Part shown: piece by piece, positions 1 to 7,033 of the stretch
Layout: each line of letters begins with the position of its first letter
How positions within the stretch are numbered: the first letter of the stretch is position 1
Assembly (NCBI GenBank): GCA_017395715.1
Contig: JAFQNZ010000287.1
Span: 1-9,732, forward strand
DNA from: Clostridia bacterium
GTDB taxonomy: Bacteria > Bacillota > Clostridia > Oscillospirales > CAG-272
Direction of reading: 5' to 3'
Length of the DNA stretch: 9,732 nucleotides
Notes under the pieces: model-generated
The model's database searches: none
The model's input: the letters and a program-made list of their open reading frames with translations, nothing else
Told to the model about the DNA's origin: nothing
Made by a program: the position numbers and the translations under genes

Positions 1-84
1 CCGCATTATACCATTCTCTCTTGGCAAGACGGAAAAATAACCACCTCACCCCTGCCCCATAAACTCAAACAGTTTGCCACGTAA
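1..84 (+). CDS. Possible C-terminal fragment of an unidentified protein
   Basis: From the first base, frame 1 stays open for 27 codons and ends in TAA at 82-84. The other two forward frames close earlier (TAA at 38-40 and at 60-62). The peptide begins PHYTILSWQDGKITTSPLPH and ends KLKQFAT. Its look, a beta-strand-like YTILSW, a QDGK turn and a second strand, suits the end of a real protein, but it is too short to assign to a family. It is separated from queT by about 400 bases with their own promoter, so it is not in the same operon. The alternative is a chance open frame. Confidence 0.4.
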   Translation, partial: PHYTILSWQDGKITTSPLPHKLKQFAT

Positions 85-123
85 ATCCGCAAAAATTTCT
101 GTCGTTTGAATAAAAAATTTCGT

Positions 124-176
124 GAACACCTCATCCGTCACGCTGCCGCGTGCCACCTTCCCCCACTGGGGAAGGC
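124..176 (-). repeat. Two-hairpin intergenic repeat, copy 1
   Basis: On the + strand this reads a conserved 16-base block (124-139, containing CACCTCATCCGTC), a small hairpin CACGC-TGCC-GCGTG (139-152), and a larger hairpin CCTTCCCC-CACT-GGGGAAGG (156-175). The reverse complement of 254-309 matches it over the first 16 and last 24 bases, with only the small hairpin region and two stem bases differing. It lies in non-coding DNA. Repeats of this look are, from memory, frequent between genes in Oscillospiraceae-type genomes; that statement needs a genome search. The function is unknown; it could be a REP- or MITE-like element. The strand label is arbitrary and only marks its opposite orientation to copy 2. 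Confidence 0.8.
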
Positions 177-253
177 ATGGCAAACACCATTCTTCTAAAC
201 AATCAAATGCAGATTAGCAATCATTGATTCTACAAAAGTTCGTTTACAGAAGA

Positions 254-309
254 GCCTTCTCCAGTGGGAGAAGGTGGATTTGCCGTAGGCAAAGACGGAT
301 GAGGTGTTC
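254..309 (+). repeat. Two-hairpin intergenic repeat, copy 2 (inverted)
   Basis: This is the inverted partner of 124-176. It has a hairpin CCTTCTCC-AGTG-GGAGAAGG (255-274), a second hairpin TTTGCC-GTA-GGCAAA (279-293), and the block GACGGATGAGGTGTTC (294-309). Compared with copy 1, the large stem has one C-to-T and one G-to-A change at positions that pair with each other, and the small hairpin has a different sequence but still folds. The pair could also anneal to each other into one long cruciform or RNA hairpin spanning 124-309. Confidence 0.8.
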
Positions 310-373
310 GGACACAGTTCTCGCTCACTCCAATCAAAGCAATAAACAAATCATTTTTACCTCTTTCATTGCC

Positions 374-394
374 ACCCTCTTGACAAAAGAGGGT
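374..394. promoter_or_regulatory. Perfect inverted repeat overlapping the queT -35 box
   Basis: ACCCTCTT (374-381) and AAGAGGGT (387-394) are exact reverse complements, 8 bp, around the 5-base spacer GACAA. The repeat covers the TTGACA -35 hexamer, which is where a repressor operator would act. It is followed by TTTC, so it could alternatively be a weak terminator for transcripts entering from the left, though the T-run is short. Neither role is proven. Confidence 0.45.
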
Positions 395-407
395 TTTCGT
401 GTATAAT
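380..407 (+). promoter_or_regulatory. Sigma-A promoter of queT
   Basis: There is a perfect -35 hexamer TTGACA (380-385), a 16-base spacer and a perfect -10 hexamer TATAAT (402-407). The predicted start of transcription is near 413-414, exactly where the riboswitch stem begins. This supports both calls and suggests a leader of about 80 bases before the AUG at 493. Confidence 0.88.
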
Positions 408-413
408 AGCATT

Positions 414-457
414 CGGTGAGTTCGAAACCTTCCTCACCTAAAACAAAACTAAAGGAG
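414..457 (+). ncRNA. preQ1-I-like riboswitch in the queT leader
   Basis: The queT leader folds as a preQ1-I aptamer. Stem P1 is GGTGAG (415-420) with CTCACC (433-438), around a 12-base loop that begins UUC and ends in C432. C432 sits immediately 5' of the second P1 strand, the place of the ligand-recognising cytosine in known preQ1-I aptamers. The tail UAAAACAAAAC (439-449) is the family's A-rich strand, and it runs into AAAGGAG (451-457). Loop bases CCUU (428-431) can pair with AAGG (452-455), forming the pseudoknot over the Shine-Dalgarno core. Binding of the queuosine precursor preQ1 would therefore be expected to reduce translation. No terminator with a T-tract lies in the leader, so control is probably translational. 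Genomic partner (QueT) and position right at the transcription start agree. The canonical CUA-UAG type of P2 pairing is not present, so this is a variant. Confidence 0.78.
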
Positions 458-460
458 CTT

Positions 461-481
461 GTGCAGGCGCTATAGCCTCAC
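461..481 (+). other. Leader hairpin between Shine-Dalgarno and queT start
   Basis: GTG (461-463) pairs with CAC (479-481) and AGGC (465-468) with GCCT (475-478), leaving a bulged C464 and the loop GCTATA. It lies between the ribosome binding site AAAGGAG (451-457) and the AUG at 493, which are 35 bases apart, too far for normal initiation. If folded, the effective spacing falls to about 14 bases. Confidence 0.5.
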
Positions 482-492
482 AAAAAAGAACC

Positions 493-1002
493 ATGAAACG
501 ATCAAGCACCAAACGCAAAGCACACACCCTCTTTCTCCTATACGCCGCCGTCATCGGCGCGCTGTACGCCGCTCTCACCTTTGTCTTCGGCGCGTTTTCC
601 TTCGGCATGATCCAGTTCCGCGTCTCGGAGGTCCTCACAATTCTTCCCTTTTTCACCCCTGCCGCCATCCCCGGTCTTACGGTCGGATGCCTTGTGGCAA
701 ATCTCATAACAGGCAATATTTTCGACATCATCTTCGGTACACTTGCCACCTTAGTCGCCGCCCTTCTTTCTTACCTATTCAGAAAAAACAGCTTCCTTGT
801 CACCATCCCGCCTGTTGTGATAAATGCGCTTGTCATCCCCTTTATCTTAAAATTCACCTATCCCGACTGCGAGGGCGAAGCCCTTTGGCTGATGATGCTT
901 ACAGTCGGCGCAGGGCAAGCCCTTGCCTGCTGTGCGGTCGGCTATCCGCTTCTTCTCACCCTGAAAAAGCGCGGAACACGCCTGTTTACTATCAAATCAT
1001 AA
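493..1002 (+). CDS. queT: QueT-family queuosine precursor transporter (ECF S component)
   Basis: This 169-residue protein is very hydrophobic, with about five or six membrane segments, as usual for the S components of energy-coupling factor transporters (roughly 160-180 residues). QueT-family features visible are GAFSFGMIQFRVSEVLTILPFF around residues 33-54 (with R43, S45 and E46), GNIFD at 74-78, PPVVINALVIPF at 106-117 and GQALACCAVGYPL at 141-153. It would bind preQ1 or a related precursor of the tRNA nucleoside queuosine and import it with an ATPase and T-subunit module encoded elsewhere; none is in this window. The preQ1 riboswitch just upstream agrees. ATG 493 is the only ATG-type start that fits the conserved N-terminus; no in-frame ATG, GTG or TTG lies between it and the Shine-Dalgarno. 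It is a single-gene transcript with its own promoter and terminator. Confidence 0.92.
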   Translation: MKRSSTKRKAHTLFLLYAAVIGALYAALTFVFGAFSFGMIQFRVSEVLTILPFFTPAAIPGLTVGCLVANLITGNIFDIIFGTLATLVAALLSYLFRKNSFLVTIPPVVINALVIPFILKFTYPDCEGEALWLMMLTVGAGQALACCAVGYPLLLTLKKRGTRLFTIKS

Positions 1003-1050
1003 AAAAATAGCGGAGTTCTGTTGATCGACAGAACTCCGTTTTTGTGTTTT
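1000..1050. terminator. Bidirectional intrinsic terminator (queT and ATPase operon)
   Basis: CGGAGTTCTGT (1011-1021) and ACAGAACTCCG (1028-1038) form a perfect 11-bp stem around TGATCG. The + strand has TTTTTGTGTTTT right after the stem (1039-1050), ending queT. Before the stem is AAAAAAATA (1001-1008 region), which is a T-tract for transcripts on the - strand, so the same hairpin should end the convergent ntp operon. Confidence 0.92.
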
Positions 1051-1073
1051 GAGCAAATGATTGATACCTCGTA

Positions 1074-1096
1074 GGGGAGGATATCATCCTCCCGCC
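1074..1096. repeat. Palindromic GC-rich repeat at the ATPase operon 3' end
   Basis: GGGAGGAT (1075-1082) and ATCCTCCC (1086-1093) are a perfect 8-bp inverted repeat around ATC. It is preceded by CGTAGG and followed by GCC and a T-run (1097-1102). It lies 12 bases after the ntpD stop codon on the - strand. On the + strand it could act as a second terminator guarding against read-through into ntpD; on the - strand it is a hairpin near the mRNA 3' end. The CGTAGGGG...CCCGC framing resembles small palindromic intergenic repeats I recall from clostridial genomes; this is not verified here. Confidence 0.6.
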
Positions 1097-1105
1097 TTTT
1101 TTATC

Positions 1106-1771
1106 TCACTCCGCTTTTCGTTTTTGTGCTTCGGCAAGCGCTTTGGCAACAGCAAGATCTTTCACCTTCATCAGGCGCACCGTGTTGCCGCGCTCGTTTT
1201 CGTCAAGCTTCATTTTGATCGTGCGGATGCTCTCCTGATACTGCGGAATCATGATATATTCAAGCGCATTCACGCGGCGGCGTGTTTTTTCAATCTCCTC
1301 GGCAAGCATCTGCGCGGTCTTTTCAAGCTCAGCCAGCTTAACAAGATCGGGTAAAAGCTCCGAAAGCTGCGCGATCGCCGCATCAAGCTCACCCGAAGTA
1401 AAAGCAAAACCGTAGCTTTGACCGCCCGCACCGACCTCGTGCAGGGTAAAATCAAATACCGGCACGTCCACACTCATCATGTTGCGGTAAGAGACCGAAA
1501 GCGAGCCTTCGGTTTTGGGGAGCATCAAGGCTTCTTCCAGCATCTTGCGCGACGAGAGCGATGCCGCAATGCTCATCGAAGCATGCACCGTCATGAGGCG
1601 CTTTTCCACCTCTTCGCGCAGTTCCTTGTTGGCACGCACGATATCGAGAAACTGCTTCATGAGTTCGTCCCGCTTGTCTTTTAACAGCTTGTGTCCGCGA
1701 CGTGCGGTGGCGAGCTTGCCTTGCAGCTTTTTCATTTCCATACGGGTGGGATTCACTCGCATTTGAGCCAT
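1106..1771 (-). CDS. ntpD: V/A-type ATPase central shaft subunit D
   Basis: Subunit D is the long coiled-coil axle that turns inside the A3B3 hexamer and couples ATP hydrolysis to the membrane rotor. The 221-residue product has the two family blocks that build the antiparallel coiled coil. The N-terminal block is NPTRMEMKKLQGKL then ARRGHKLLKDKRDEL (residues about 7-37). The C-terminal block is RRRVNALEYIMIPQYQESI (about 164-183) with a Lys/Glu-rich end. Length is normal (about 200-220). The start is ATG 1771, with AAAGGAAGG 9 bases upstream in the mRNA. It follows ntpB after 34 bases and is the last gene of the operon; a palindrome and the shared terminator come next. The Enterococcus H and J genes that can follow D are absent. 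Confidence 0.96.
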   Translation of the reverse strand: MAQMRVNPTRMEMKKLQGKLATARRGHKLLKDKRDELMKQFLDIVRANKELREEVEKRLMTVHASMSIAASLSSRKMLEEALMLPKTEGSLSVSYRNMMSVDVPVFDFTLHEVGAGGQSYGFAFTSGELDAAIAQLSELLPDLVKLAELEKTAQMLAEEIEKTRRRVNALEYIMIPQYQESIRTIKMKLDENERGNTVRLMKVKDLAVAKALAEAQKRKAE

Positions 1772-1805
1772 GGCTAAGATCCTTCCTTTGGTGAATCAAA
1801 TTGGC

Positions 1806-3185
1806 TTACGCCTTGTTATCGGGGTGATACTTTTCAATCAGCTGCGGCTTGATTCGCTTCAGCTCGCTCTTCGGCAGAATCGAAAGCAGCTTCCAACCAA
1901 GGTCAAGCGTTTCTTCAATCGAGCGATCCTCGGTAAAGCTCTGATTGATATACTGCTTTTCAAACTCGTCCGAGAATTTGGCATATAAGCGGTCAACAGG
2001 GGTCAAAGCCGCCTCGCCAAGCACCACCATCAGTTCTTTGGCTTCCTTACCGCGCGCATAGGCGGCAAACAGCTGGTTCATGGTCGGCGCGTGGTCCTCG
2101 CGCGTTTTGCCCTCGCCAATACCTTTATCCTTCAGACGCGACAGCGACGGCAGCACGTCCACAGGCGGCATGTAGCCTTTGCGATACAGCTCGCGCGACA
2201 GAATGATCTGTCCCTCGGTGATGTAGCCTGTCAGGTCGGGGATCGGGTGGGTCTTGTCATCTTCAGGCATGGTGAGGATCGGAATCATCGTGATACTGCC
2301 TTCCGAGGTCAGCTTGCGTCCCGCCCTTTCATACATGGTGGCAAGGTCGGTGTAAAGATAGCCGGGATAGCCGCGGCGTCCGGGCACTTCCTTGCGCGCC
2401 GCCGAAACCTCGCGGAGCGCTTCGGCGTAGTTGGTAATATCGGTGATGATAACTAGCACGTGCATACCGTGATCAAACGCTAAATGCTCGGCGGCGGTCA
2501 GCGCCATACGCGGCGTTGTGATACGTTCAATGGCAGAGTCGCTGGCGAGGTTGATAAAGAGGACCGTCCTGTCGATCGCACCTGTTTTCTTAAAGTCATT
2601 GGTAAAAAAGTCGGCTTCTTCAAAGGTAATACCCACAGCGGCAAACACCACCGCGAATTTGTCATCCTTACCGCGCACCTTTGCCTGACGCGCAATCTGC
2701 GCCGCAAGATTCGCATGAGGCAAGCCCGATGCCGAAAAGATCGGCAGCTTCTGTCCGCGCACCAAGGTATTGAGTCCGTCAATTGTGGAAACACCCGTCT
2801 GAATAAACTCGGAGGGATAGGCGCGTGCGGCGGGATTCATCGGCACGCCGTTGATGTTCAAGGTCTTTTCGGGAATGATGCGTGGACCGCCGTCGATCGG
2901 CTCGCCCATGCCGTTGAAAACGCGTCCGAGCATATCGGCAGACACGGGAAGCTCTACCCCGTGACCCGAAAAACGCACCTTGCTTTCGGCAAGATTGATA
3001 CCTGCGGCGGAATCAAACAGCTGAACGAGCACATTCGAGCCGTCCACTTCCAAAACACGGCAACGGCGCACTTCTCCGCTTGGCAGTTCAATTTCACCAA
3101 GCTCGTCGTATTTCACGCCCTCAACCTGCTTGATCAGCATCAAAGGGCCTGCAACTTCTTCTATGGTTTTATATTCTCTGATCAT
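1806..3185 (-). CDS. ntpB: V/A-type ATPase non-catalytic subunit B
   Basis: Subunit B alternates with A in the catalytic hexamer. It binds nucleotide-interface residues but does not hydrolyse ATP itself. The 459 residues match the family length. The region where a P-loop would be reads [18 protein letters not shown] (151-168), without GxxxxGKT, as expected for B. The interface arginine finger is R350 in [12 protein letters not shown], the same number as the well-studied Arg350 of Enterococcus hirae B. Other family blocks are [20 protein letters not shown] (131-150) and [17 protein letters not shown] (266-282). The start ATG 3185 lies 6 bases after the ntpA stop, and its ribosome site AAAGGA overlaps that stop, so A and B, needed in equal numbers, are probably translationally coupled. 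Confidence 0.98.
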   Translation of the reverse strand: MIREYKTIEEVAGPLMLIKQVEGVKYDELGEIELPSGEVRRCRVLEVDGSNVLVQLFDSAAGINLAESKVRFSGHGVELPVSADMLGRVFNGMGEPIDGGPRIIPEKTLNINGVPMNPAARAYPSEFIQTGVSTIDGLNTLVRGQKLPIFSASGLPHANLAAQIARQAKVRGKDDKFAVVFAAVGITFEEADFFTNDFKKTGAIDRTVLFINLASDSAIERITTPRMALTAAEHLAFDHGMHVLVIITDITNYAEALREVSAARKEVPGRRGYPGYLYTDLATMYERAGRKLTSEGSITMIPILTMPEDDKTHPIPDLTGYITEGQIILSRELYRKGYMPPVDVLPSLSRLKDKGIGEGKTREDHAPTMNQLFAAYARGKEAKELMVVLGEAALTPVDRLYAKFSDEFEKQYINQSFTEDRSIEETLDLGWKLLSILPKSELKRIKPQLIEKYHPDNKA

Positions 3186-3191
3186 ACAGGA

Positions 3192-4958
3192 TCATCCTTT
3201 CTGTTCGGTAAGTGCTAAAAGCTCGCGGTCAATCTGCGCCTTGATCGAGGCAAACACCTCATTCACCGCACTTTCGGCAACACTCTTGGCTCGGCCGATC
3301 GCTTCACGGCAAGGAAGCTCGGCAATCGCATCGATATTCACACCCGCATCGATCGCACGCTTGGCGGCTTCCCCGAAATAGAGGATCAGATCAGAAAGTG
3401 CCGCTTGCTTTTCAAGCGAAGCATAGGAGTCGCCCGTGTCAAACGCATTCTGTTGCAAATAGTCTTCACGAATCGAACGCGCCACTTCAAGTGTCAGGCG
3501 GTCGGAAGAAGAGAGCGCATCCACGCCGACAAGCTTTACAATTTCCTCAAGTTCGCTTTCCAGCTGCAAAAGTCGCATCATTTCCGAAACGTTGCGACTC
3601 CATTTACCCGACACACGCTGTGAGAACCAAGGGTCAAGTCTATCGCGGTAGAGCGAATAGGAGTTCAGCCAGTTGATCGCGGGGAAATGACGGCGGTAGG
3701 CAAGCGAGGAATCAAGTCCCCAGAACACTTTTACAATGCGGAGCGTTGCCTGTGTAACAGGCTCGGAAAGGTCACCGCCGGGAGGCGATACCGCACCGAT
3801 CGCGGCAACAGCACCCTCACGCCCGTCTGAACCCAAGCAAACAATTCTGCCCGCGCGCTCGTAGAACTGTGCAAGACGCGAGGCAAGATACGCGGGATAA
3901 CCCTCTTCGCCCGGCATTTCTTCCAAACGGCCGGACATTTCACGAAGCGCCTCTGCCCAACGGGAAGACGAGTCGGCAATCACCGCCACCGAATAACCCA
4001 TATCGCGGAAGTATTCAGCAATCGTGATGCCTGTGTAGATCGAAGCCTCGCGCGCCGCAACCGGCATATCCGAGGTGTTGGCAATGAGAACGGTGCGCTT
4101 CATCAAAGCTTCCCCGCTTCTCGGGTCTTTCAGTTCGGGAAATTCGCGAAGAACGTCGGTCATTTCGTTGCCGCGCTCACCGCAGCCCACGTAAACCACA
4201 ATGTCCACGTCACTCCACTTGGCAATCTGATGCTGTACCACCGTTTTACCGCTTCCGAACGGACCGGGCACGCAAGCCGTACCGCCCTGCGCCAGGGGGA
4301 AGAAGGTATCAATCGTGCGCTGTCCTGTGATCATCGGAATATCGGGCGGCAGCTTTTTCGCAAAAGGTCTTGCGCGGCGCACGGGCCACTTTTGCATCAG
4401 CGTAATATCAATAATCTCACCGTTATCTTTTTTCAGTTTGCCAATCACATCGGTCACGGTGTAATCGCCGCTTGACAAACTTTCAATCACACCCGAAAGA
4501 CCGGGCGGCACCATAATCTTGTGAAGCACCGAAGGGCTTTCCTCCACCGTGCCGTATATATCGCCCCCGCTGACTCTGTCGCCGGCTTTTACGGTGGCGG
4601 TAAAATGCCACACCTTTTCGCGCGAGAGCGCGGGAACATCACTGCCCTTAATGATGTTAGGGCCGTAGATTTCAAAAATTTTGTTCAAAGGGCGCTGAAT
4701 GCCGTCATAAATGCTTTCGATCAGACCCGGACCGAGTTCTACCGAAAGAGGCGCACCCGTAGAGACCACGCGGTCGCCGCGGCCAAGCCCTGCGGTTTCT
4801 TCATATACCTGGATCGAGGCGCGGTCCTTGTGCATTTCAATGATCTCACCGATCAGCTTGGCTTCACCCACGCGAACCACGTCGAACATATTGGCTTCTC
4901 GCATACCCTCGGCGATCACCAAAGGACCCGAGACTTTTACGATTCTTCCTTCAACCAT
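3192..4958 (-). CDS. ntpA: V/A-type ATPase catalytic subunit A
   Basis: Subunit A hydrolyses (or makes) ATP in the A3B3 head. The 588-residue product has the P-loop GPFGSGKT at 232-239 and the catalytic glutamate E261 in [12 protein letters not shown], the same numbering as E. hirae NtpA. Further conserved blocks are [20 protein letters not shown] (330-349), with the Walker B aspartate just before at VIAD, and [13 protein letters not shown] (391-403). The roughly 80-residue non-homologous bulge that separates A from F-type beta subunits is present (about 110-190). The C-terminal helical domain (from about 440) appears complete. ATG 4958 is preceded by AAAAAGG, 8 bases away. It follows the F subunit gene after 30 bases. 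No missing residues are seen. Confidence 0.98.
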   Translation of the reverse strand: MVEGRIVKVSGPLVIAEGMREANMFDVVRVGEAKLIGEIIEMHKDRASIQVYEETAGLGRGDRVVSTGAPLSVELGPGLIESIYDGIQRPLNKIFEIYGPNIIKGSDVPALSREKVWHFTATVKAGDRVSGGDIYGTVEESPSVLHKIMVPPGLSGVIESLSSGDYTVTDVIGKLKKDNGEIIDITLMQKWPVRRARPFAKKLPPDIPMITGQRTIDTFFPLAQGGTACVPGPFGSGKTVVQHQIAKWSDVDIVVYVGCGERGNEMTDVLREFPELKDPRSGEALMKRTVLIANTSDMPVAAREASIYTGITIAEYFRDMGYSVAVIADSSSRWAEALREMSGRLEEMPGEEGYPAYLASRLAQFYERAGRIVCLGSDGREGAVAAIGAVSPPGGDLSEPVTQATLRIVKVFWGLDSSLAYRRHFPAINWLNSYSLYRDRLDPWFSQRVSGKWSRNVSEMMRLLQLESELEEIVKLVGVDALSSSDRLTLEVARSIREDYLQQNAFDTGDSYASLEKQAALSDLILYFGEAAKRAIDAGVNIDAIAELPCREAIGRAKSVAESAVNEVFASIKAQIDRELLALTEQKG

Positions 4959-4988
4959 ATCCGTTACCTTTTTCCTTTTTGCTGTATT

Positions 4989-5309
4989 TTAATCTTTGAA
5001 GAGGATATCGGCACCCACGGCGCGCTCCACCGACTTTTTAATATTGGCAAGCCCGTAGCCTGTTGCCCCTTCCTTGCCGGGGATCGTGATCACCGACGGC
5101 AAGGGGGAATCTTTGTATGCCGAAATCGCATCGGGAATCTCCTTGGCAAAGCGTTCTGTGATAAACAGAATGGCAAAATTCTCGTCAGCCATCCTTTTAA
5201 GCTCTTTTGCCGCTTCCTCGGCAGTTTCGCAAGTCACCACCGTAAAGCCGACTGCCATAAAGCCAAGCACGCTTTCACTGTCCCCGATCACACCGATCTT
5301 GTATTCCAT
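4989..5309 (-). CDS. ntpG: V/A-type ATPase subunit F (NtpG of Enterococcus)
   Basis: This 106-residue protein is the small shaft subunit that sits on D and can regulate activity. It starts with the Rossmann-like IGVIGDSESVLGF (5-17), followed by GF (21-22) and AILFITER (46-53), and ends with LPSVITIPGKEGATGYG (69-85) and the helix ANIKKSVERAVG (87-98). This is the standard layout for the family (about 100-110 residues). Its ATG overlaps the TGA of the preceding gene by one base (TGATG), so translation is probably coupled. GAGGGT lies 6 bases upstream. The symbol follows E. hirae naming; many annotations call it subunit F or ntpF. Confidence 0.94.
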   Translation of the reverse strand: MEYKIGVIGDSESVLGFMAVGFTVVTCETAEEAAKELKRMADENFAILFITERFAKEIPDAISAYKDSPLPSVITIPGKEGATGYGLANIKKSVERAVGADILFKD

Positions 5310-6313
5310 CAGAGTACCCTCAGTCTTTCCTGTACAAGTGCGCTGTCAAGCCCCGCTTTTTTGGCGGCAAGAATGATGCGGATGTTTTTGGCTTCAAATT
5401 CGCGTTTCACCAAAAACGCGGCGATCACCTCCGCCCCGTAGGTGGCAAAGGCTTCCTTTTTCACAGACGCAATATAGATGTCGTCCGCCCGCTTTTCAAG
5501 AATGGCAAGCGAGAGAGAGTCAAACGCCGCAAGCGGAGCATACGTACTGCCGGAGAGCGCGCGGGATGCGCGTTCTTTGCCGTCTTTGAATGCGGCAGCA
5601 AACCACTTTTCACCCAAAGAGCCGCCCTCCAAAAAGAAGCGGAAAAAGCTTTCCTCAGCACCTTGACCCATACGAAGCACGCGAACAAAGGTCAAAAGAT
5701 TCACAAGGTCGATCTTGGTTTTCACAAGCGCGGTAAAGCTCTTTTTGGAATAGCTCTCTGCCGTTTTCAGCATATCGCTGTAGCAGGCTTTGTCGAGTAA
5801 AATATCGATCTGTTGCGGATCTTTGGTTGCCGCATACACCGAAATGGCCTTTTTCGCCGCCTTGCCCATTTCTCTCGGCAGCTTTGAAAAATCGCGCTTT
5901 GCCACCATATCGGCAATGTCTTTCTCGCTGAATCGGCCAAGCGCCATGTAGAGCCGCCCGAAATCTTCATTTCGAAATTCTGCCTTGATCGCACTTTTCA
6001 AGTTGTGGCAGTCGTAGCCGTAGCGCAAAAAGGCAAACACGTCGGTGTCGGGTACACTCTCACTCACAAGCGCATACGCCCTCTCAAGATAGCCGTCAAG
6101 CATAGCTTCCACGTTGACGTTTCCTTCTTTGTCGCGGATGAGTTCAAATCCGTTTTCCGAAAGGAAGCGAAGCGCGGCATCATAATCGCGCATCGCCGCA
6201 AGACGCTCCATGCCGTCCCCGCCCATAAACGAAGCTTCACGGGCTTTGGCACGGGCAGAGGCGTATATATAATCTTCATCGCGCACACGGGCGCGTGTTT
6301 TTAACAAGAACAT
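5309..6313 (-). CDS. ntpC: V/A-type ATPase subunit C (V0 subunit d homologue)
   Basis: NtpC is the funnel-shaped socket that links the D-F shaft to the membrane K-ring. The 334-residue sequence is all-helical and has the family pattern: an N-terminal RARVRDEDYIYASARAKARE (7-26), YDCHNLKSAIKAEF (near 99-112), the central KTKIDLVNLLTFVRVLRMG (near 203-221) and a terminal FLVKREFEAKNIRIILAAK segment with GL...VQERLRVL. Length is normal (about 330-350). ATG 6313 has AAGGAGA 7 bases upstream. It follows ntpE after 24 bases and overlaps the F gene by one base. Confidence 0.93.
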   Translation of the reverse strand: MFLLKTRARVRDEDYIYASARAKAREASFMGGDGMERLAAMRDYDAALRFLSENGFELIRDKEGNVNVEAMLDGYLERAYALVSESVPDTDVFAFLRYGYDCHNLKSAIKAEFRNEDFGRLYMALGRFSEKDIADMVAKRDFSKLPREMGKAAKKAISVYAATKDPQQIDILLDKACYSDMLKTAESYSKKSFTALVKTKIDLVNLLTFVRVLRMGQGAEESFFRFFLEGGSLGEKWFAAAFKDGKERASRALSGSTYAPLAAFDSLSLAILEKRADDIYIASVKKEAFATYGAEVIAAFLVKREFEAKNIRIILAAKKAGLDSALVQERLRVL

Positions 6314-6337
6314 AAACCGTTCTCCTTACAGTTTACC

Positions 6338-7021
6338 TTATGCAAAGAGGATGCGATAGACCTCACCCTCAAGAGATGCTTTCTCTGAAGCAATCAGCGT
6401 TTTCAGCGAAGAATCCATGCGGATATCCCCCGCTATGAGAACAAATCCCGAGCCGATTTTCTCGTCCGCTTCGGCAAGAGATAGCGTCTTGCCCTCGGCG
6501 GTAAGTTTTCCCGAAGCAGAGGCGATCAAAGCCTCACCGTACGAAATGTCACGCTTTGCCATGGCAAGAGAAAGATTTGTTTCTTTCACAAAATCATCCC
6601 CTTCATATTGGGCAGAAAGACGCTCAGCGGCAAGATAATCGTCTAAAGCGCAGGACAAAAGATGCGAAAGAAGCTTGCAATACGCTTCTTCATTTAGTGC
6701 CTCAAGAGCTGCCAGCGCCCTTGCAAACGCCTCTTCCACAAGCTCGCCTTTTTGGAACAAAAGCTGATTGCGCTTGTGATTGGCGGCGGCAGACACGGCG
6801 CGCTCATACGAGACGGCACTTTCCTTTTTTGCCTTTTCCTCGGCGGCAGCAAGGATCGCTTTCGCCTTTTCTTCATAGGCCGAGCGGATGGCAGATGCTT
6901 CCGCTTCGGCTTGTTTCATCATCGCCGCTCTTTCCTCTTCGGCACTTTTGGCTATGGTCTCTGTGATAATATCGATCCCGCTGACAATTTCCTGTCCCGG
7001 ACGCAGAGTTTCCTGTTTCAT
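6338..7021 (-). CDS. ntpE: V/A-type ATPase peripheral stalk subunit E
   Basis: Subunit E forms, with the partner encoded upstream, the peripheral stalks that hold the A3B3 head still. The product has a long Ala/Glu/Lys-rich coiled coil (about residues 20-95 with AAAEEKAKKES), then the globular C-terminal domain ending IGSGFVLIAGDIRMDSSLKT and a short acidic helix, as in the family. Two starts are possible. ATG 7021 gives 227 residues (MKQETLRPGQ) and has GGTGAT placed to pair with 16S rRNA. ATG 7033 gives 231 residues (MVIDMKQET) and lies 2 bases after a hairpin that follows AAAGGAAGG. I list 7021 but do not exclude 7033. Either way about 15 residues precede the usual SGID start of the family. 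Confidence 0.9.
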   Translation of the reverse strand: MKQETLRPGQEIVSGIDIITETIAKSAEEERAAMMKQAEAEASAIRSAYEEKAKAILAAAEEKAKKESAVSYERAVSAAANHKRNQLLFQKGELVEEAFARALAALEALNEEAYCKLLSHLLSCALDDYLAAERLSAQYEGDDFVKETNLSLAMAKRDISYGEALIASASGKLTAEGKTLSLAEADEKIGSGFVLIAGDIRMDSSLKTLIASEKASLEGEVYRILFA

Positions 7022-7033
7022 ATCAATCACCAT

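Larger units (their letters stand above)
85..373. other. Gene-free stretch carrying an inverted pair of hairpin repeats
   Basis: I see no credible gene here. The short open frames lack ribosome binding sites and run through the repeats. The stretch is filled mainly by two inverted copies of a structured repeat (124-176 and 254-309), with 77 bases between them (177-253). The remaining bases (310-373) are AT-rich with no recognisable element. No convincing terminator for the gene fragment at 1-84 is visible; the only candidate is a pair of AAATTT blocks at 93-98 and 115-120, which is weak. Confidence 0.6.

Noticed and set aside
124..309. CRISPR array
   Set aside because: There are only two copies, inverted rather than direct, with internal hairpins; no regular spacers and no cas genes.
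224..406. 60-codon frame across the right-hand repeat copy, and the matching frame on the other strand (230-412)
   Set aside because: It consists largely of the hairpin repeat and promoter DNA and has no ribosome site.
459..1010. 183-codon frame starting TTG at 459, overlapping queT in another frame
   Set aside because: The TTG is only one base from the Shine-Dalgarno, and the product is a Cys/Arg/His-rich shadow of the strongly conserved QueT frame.
2700..2760. Loss of P-loop in subunit B as a sign of a broken gene
   Set aside because: B subunits of V/A-type ATPases normally lack GxxxxGKT; the arginine finger R350 and full length show an intact gene.
2484..3218. 244-codon open frame on the + strand opposite ntpB
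   Set aside because: It is antisense to the conserved B subunit, has no ribosome site or recognisable domain, and its composition is typical of a shadow frame.
4521..5441. 306-codon open frame on the + strand opposite the A, F and C subunit genes
   Set aside because: It is fully antisense to three clearly conserved genes, crosses their boundaries, and its translation (rich in Arg, His, Phe) shows no family features; it is a by-product of codon bias.
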